Shown: positions 38,782 through 39,861 of the stretch, piece by piece
Position numbering within the stretch: the first letter of the stretch is position 1
Layout: the number at the start of each line of letters is the position of its first letter
Assembly: GCA_007118805.1 (NCBI GenBank)
Contig: SKQW01000152.1
Coordinates: forward strand, 1-39,861
Length of the DNA: 39,861 bases
Direction of reading: 5' to 3'
Origin: Rhodobiaceae bacterium
GTDB taxonomy: Bacteria > Pseudomonadota > Alphaproteobacteria > Rhizobiales > Tepidamorphaceae
Position numbers and translations under genes: made by a program
The notes under the pieces: generated by a model
Seen by the model: only the letters and a program-made list of their open reading frames with translations
What the model was told of the DNA's origin: nothing
Database searches by the model: none

Positions 38782-38803
38782 GTGCCGCCTTGGGAGGCGG
38801 CAC
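38782..38803 (+). terminator. Intrinsic terminator-like hairpin upstream of argD
   Basis: GTGCCGCC-TTGGGA-type loop-GGCGGCAC, 8-bp perfect stem followed by ATTTCGTTTT. Confidence 0.65.
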
Positions 38804-38830
38804 ATTTCGTTTTGACAGGAAGCCGTTACT

Positions 38831-39861
38831 GTGACGTCTGCGCTCTATCCGAGCTTTGCGCGGGCTCCGCTTGCTTTTGAGCGGGGCGAAGGCGCGCGGC
38901 TCTACACGGCCGATGGGGTCGAGTATCTCGATTTCGCCGGCGGCATCGCGGTCAATTCGCTTGGCCATGCCCACCCTCACCTCGTCGCCGCGCTCACCGA
39001 GCAGGCGAAGACGCTCTGGCATGTCTCGAACCTTTACGAGATTCCGGGACAGGAAGTGCTGGGCCGACGACTGGTCGAGGCCACCTTCGCCGACTGCGTG
39101 TTTTTCACCAATTCGGGCGCGGAATCCGTCGAGGCGGCGATCAAGACGGCGCGGCGCTATCAGTTCGCCAATGGCCGGCCGGAGCGCTACCGGCTGATCA
39201 CCTTCGAGGGCGCCTTTCATGGCCGCACCATGGCGACGATCGCCGCCGGCGGCCAGGAGAAATACCTGGAAGGCTTCGGCCCCCCGCTCGACGGCTTCGA
39301 TCAGGTGCCCTTTGCCGACCTTGAGGCGGTCAAGGCGGCGATCGGGCCGGAGACGGCAGGCATCCTGATCGAGCCACTCCAGGGCGAGGGTGGCGTGCGC
39401 GCCGTGCCGCACGGCGTCCTGCGCGAGCTGCGGCGCCTGTGCGACGAGCTCGATCTGCTGCTTGTCTATGATGAGGTGCAGACCGGCGTCGGGCGCACCG
39501 GAAAGTTTTTCGCCTATGAATGGTCGGGGGCGGCGCCCGACATTATGGCGATCGCCAAGGGGATCGGCGGCGGCTTTCCGATGGGCGCCTGCCTGGCGAC
39601 GCAGACAGCCGCTGCCGGCATGGTTCATGGCACGCATGGGACAACCTTCGGCGGCAATCCGCTGGCCATGGCGGTTGGCAATGCCGTGCTCGACATCGTT
39701 CTTGAGCCTGGCTTCATGGACCATGTCGCCGCCATGGGCAACCGGCTGCGGCAGGGTCTGGCCGGCGTCGTCGACAGCCATCCCGCAATCCTCGAAGAGG
39801 TTCGCGGCGAGGGCCTGCTCATCGGCCTCAAATGCCGGGTGCCCAACAAGGACGTGGCCGG
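38831..39861 (+). CDS. argD: Acetylornithine aminotransferase, 3' truncated by window edge
   Basis: GTG start; translation [51 protein letters not shown]..., [19 protein letters not shown]; follows argB. Confidence 0.92.
   Translation, partial: MTSALYPSFARAPLAFERGEGARLYTADGVEYLDFAGGIAVNSLGHAHPHLVAALTEQAKTLWHVSNLYEIPGQEVLGRRLVEATFADCVFFTNSGAESVEAAIKTARRYQFANGRPERYRLITFEGAFHGRTMATIAAGGQEKYLEGFGPPLDGFDQVPFADLEAVKAAIGPETAGILIEPLQGEGGVRAVPHGVLRELRRLCDELDLLLVYDEVQTGVGRTGKFFAYEWSGAAPDIMAIAKGIGGGFPMGACLATQTAAAGMVHGTHGTTFGGNPLAMAVGNAVLDIVLEPGFMDHVAAMGNRLRQGLAGVVDSHPAILEEVRGEGLLIGLKCRVPNKDVA

Overview
High-GC alphaproteobacterial chromosomal window, mostly conserved housekeeping genes. Recognisable loci: ispE and a polyprenyl diphosphate synthase; phaR and phaA-phaB; a puuA/puuB-like pair; a pterin dehydratase; acetoacetyl-CoA synthetase; chrA and an AbrB-like membrane protein; hemA; class I lysK; parE; a DEAD-box helicase; two c-di-GMP genes; tRNA-His; and argB / HAD nucleotidase / argD (argD truncated by the window edge). 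The most interesting parts are: (1) a ~165-169 bp two-hairpin, MITE/REP-like intergenic element present twice in opposite orientation (5854-6018 and 33970-34138), with near-identical stems; (2) an uncharacterised putative metal-handling cassette DUF2182 / DUF1326 / DUF4242-like, divergent from an HxlR-SCP2 regulator, with a 33-bp near-perfect palindrome 9 bp before the regulator start and an interleaved inverted-repeat pair in a leader region; (3) a short 3' remnant of a probable tyrosine recombinase 40 bp from the 3' end of tRNA-His, suggesting a decayed integration scar; (4) a large exported protein with four ~91-aa tandem repeats, two of which are almost identical at DNA level; (5) a tRNA-His lacking an encoded G-1 and carrying G1:U72 and A73, the divergent alphaproteobacterial identity type. 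Family assignments are from reading the translations only; no database search was run.
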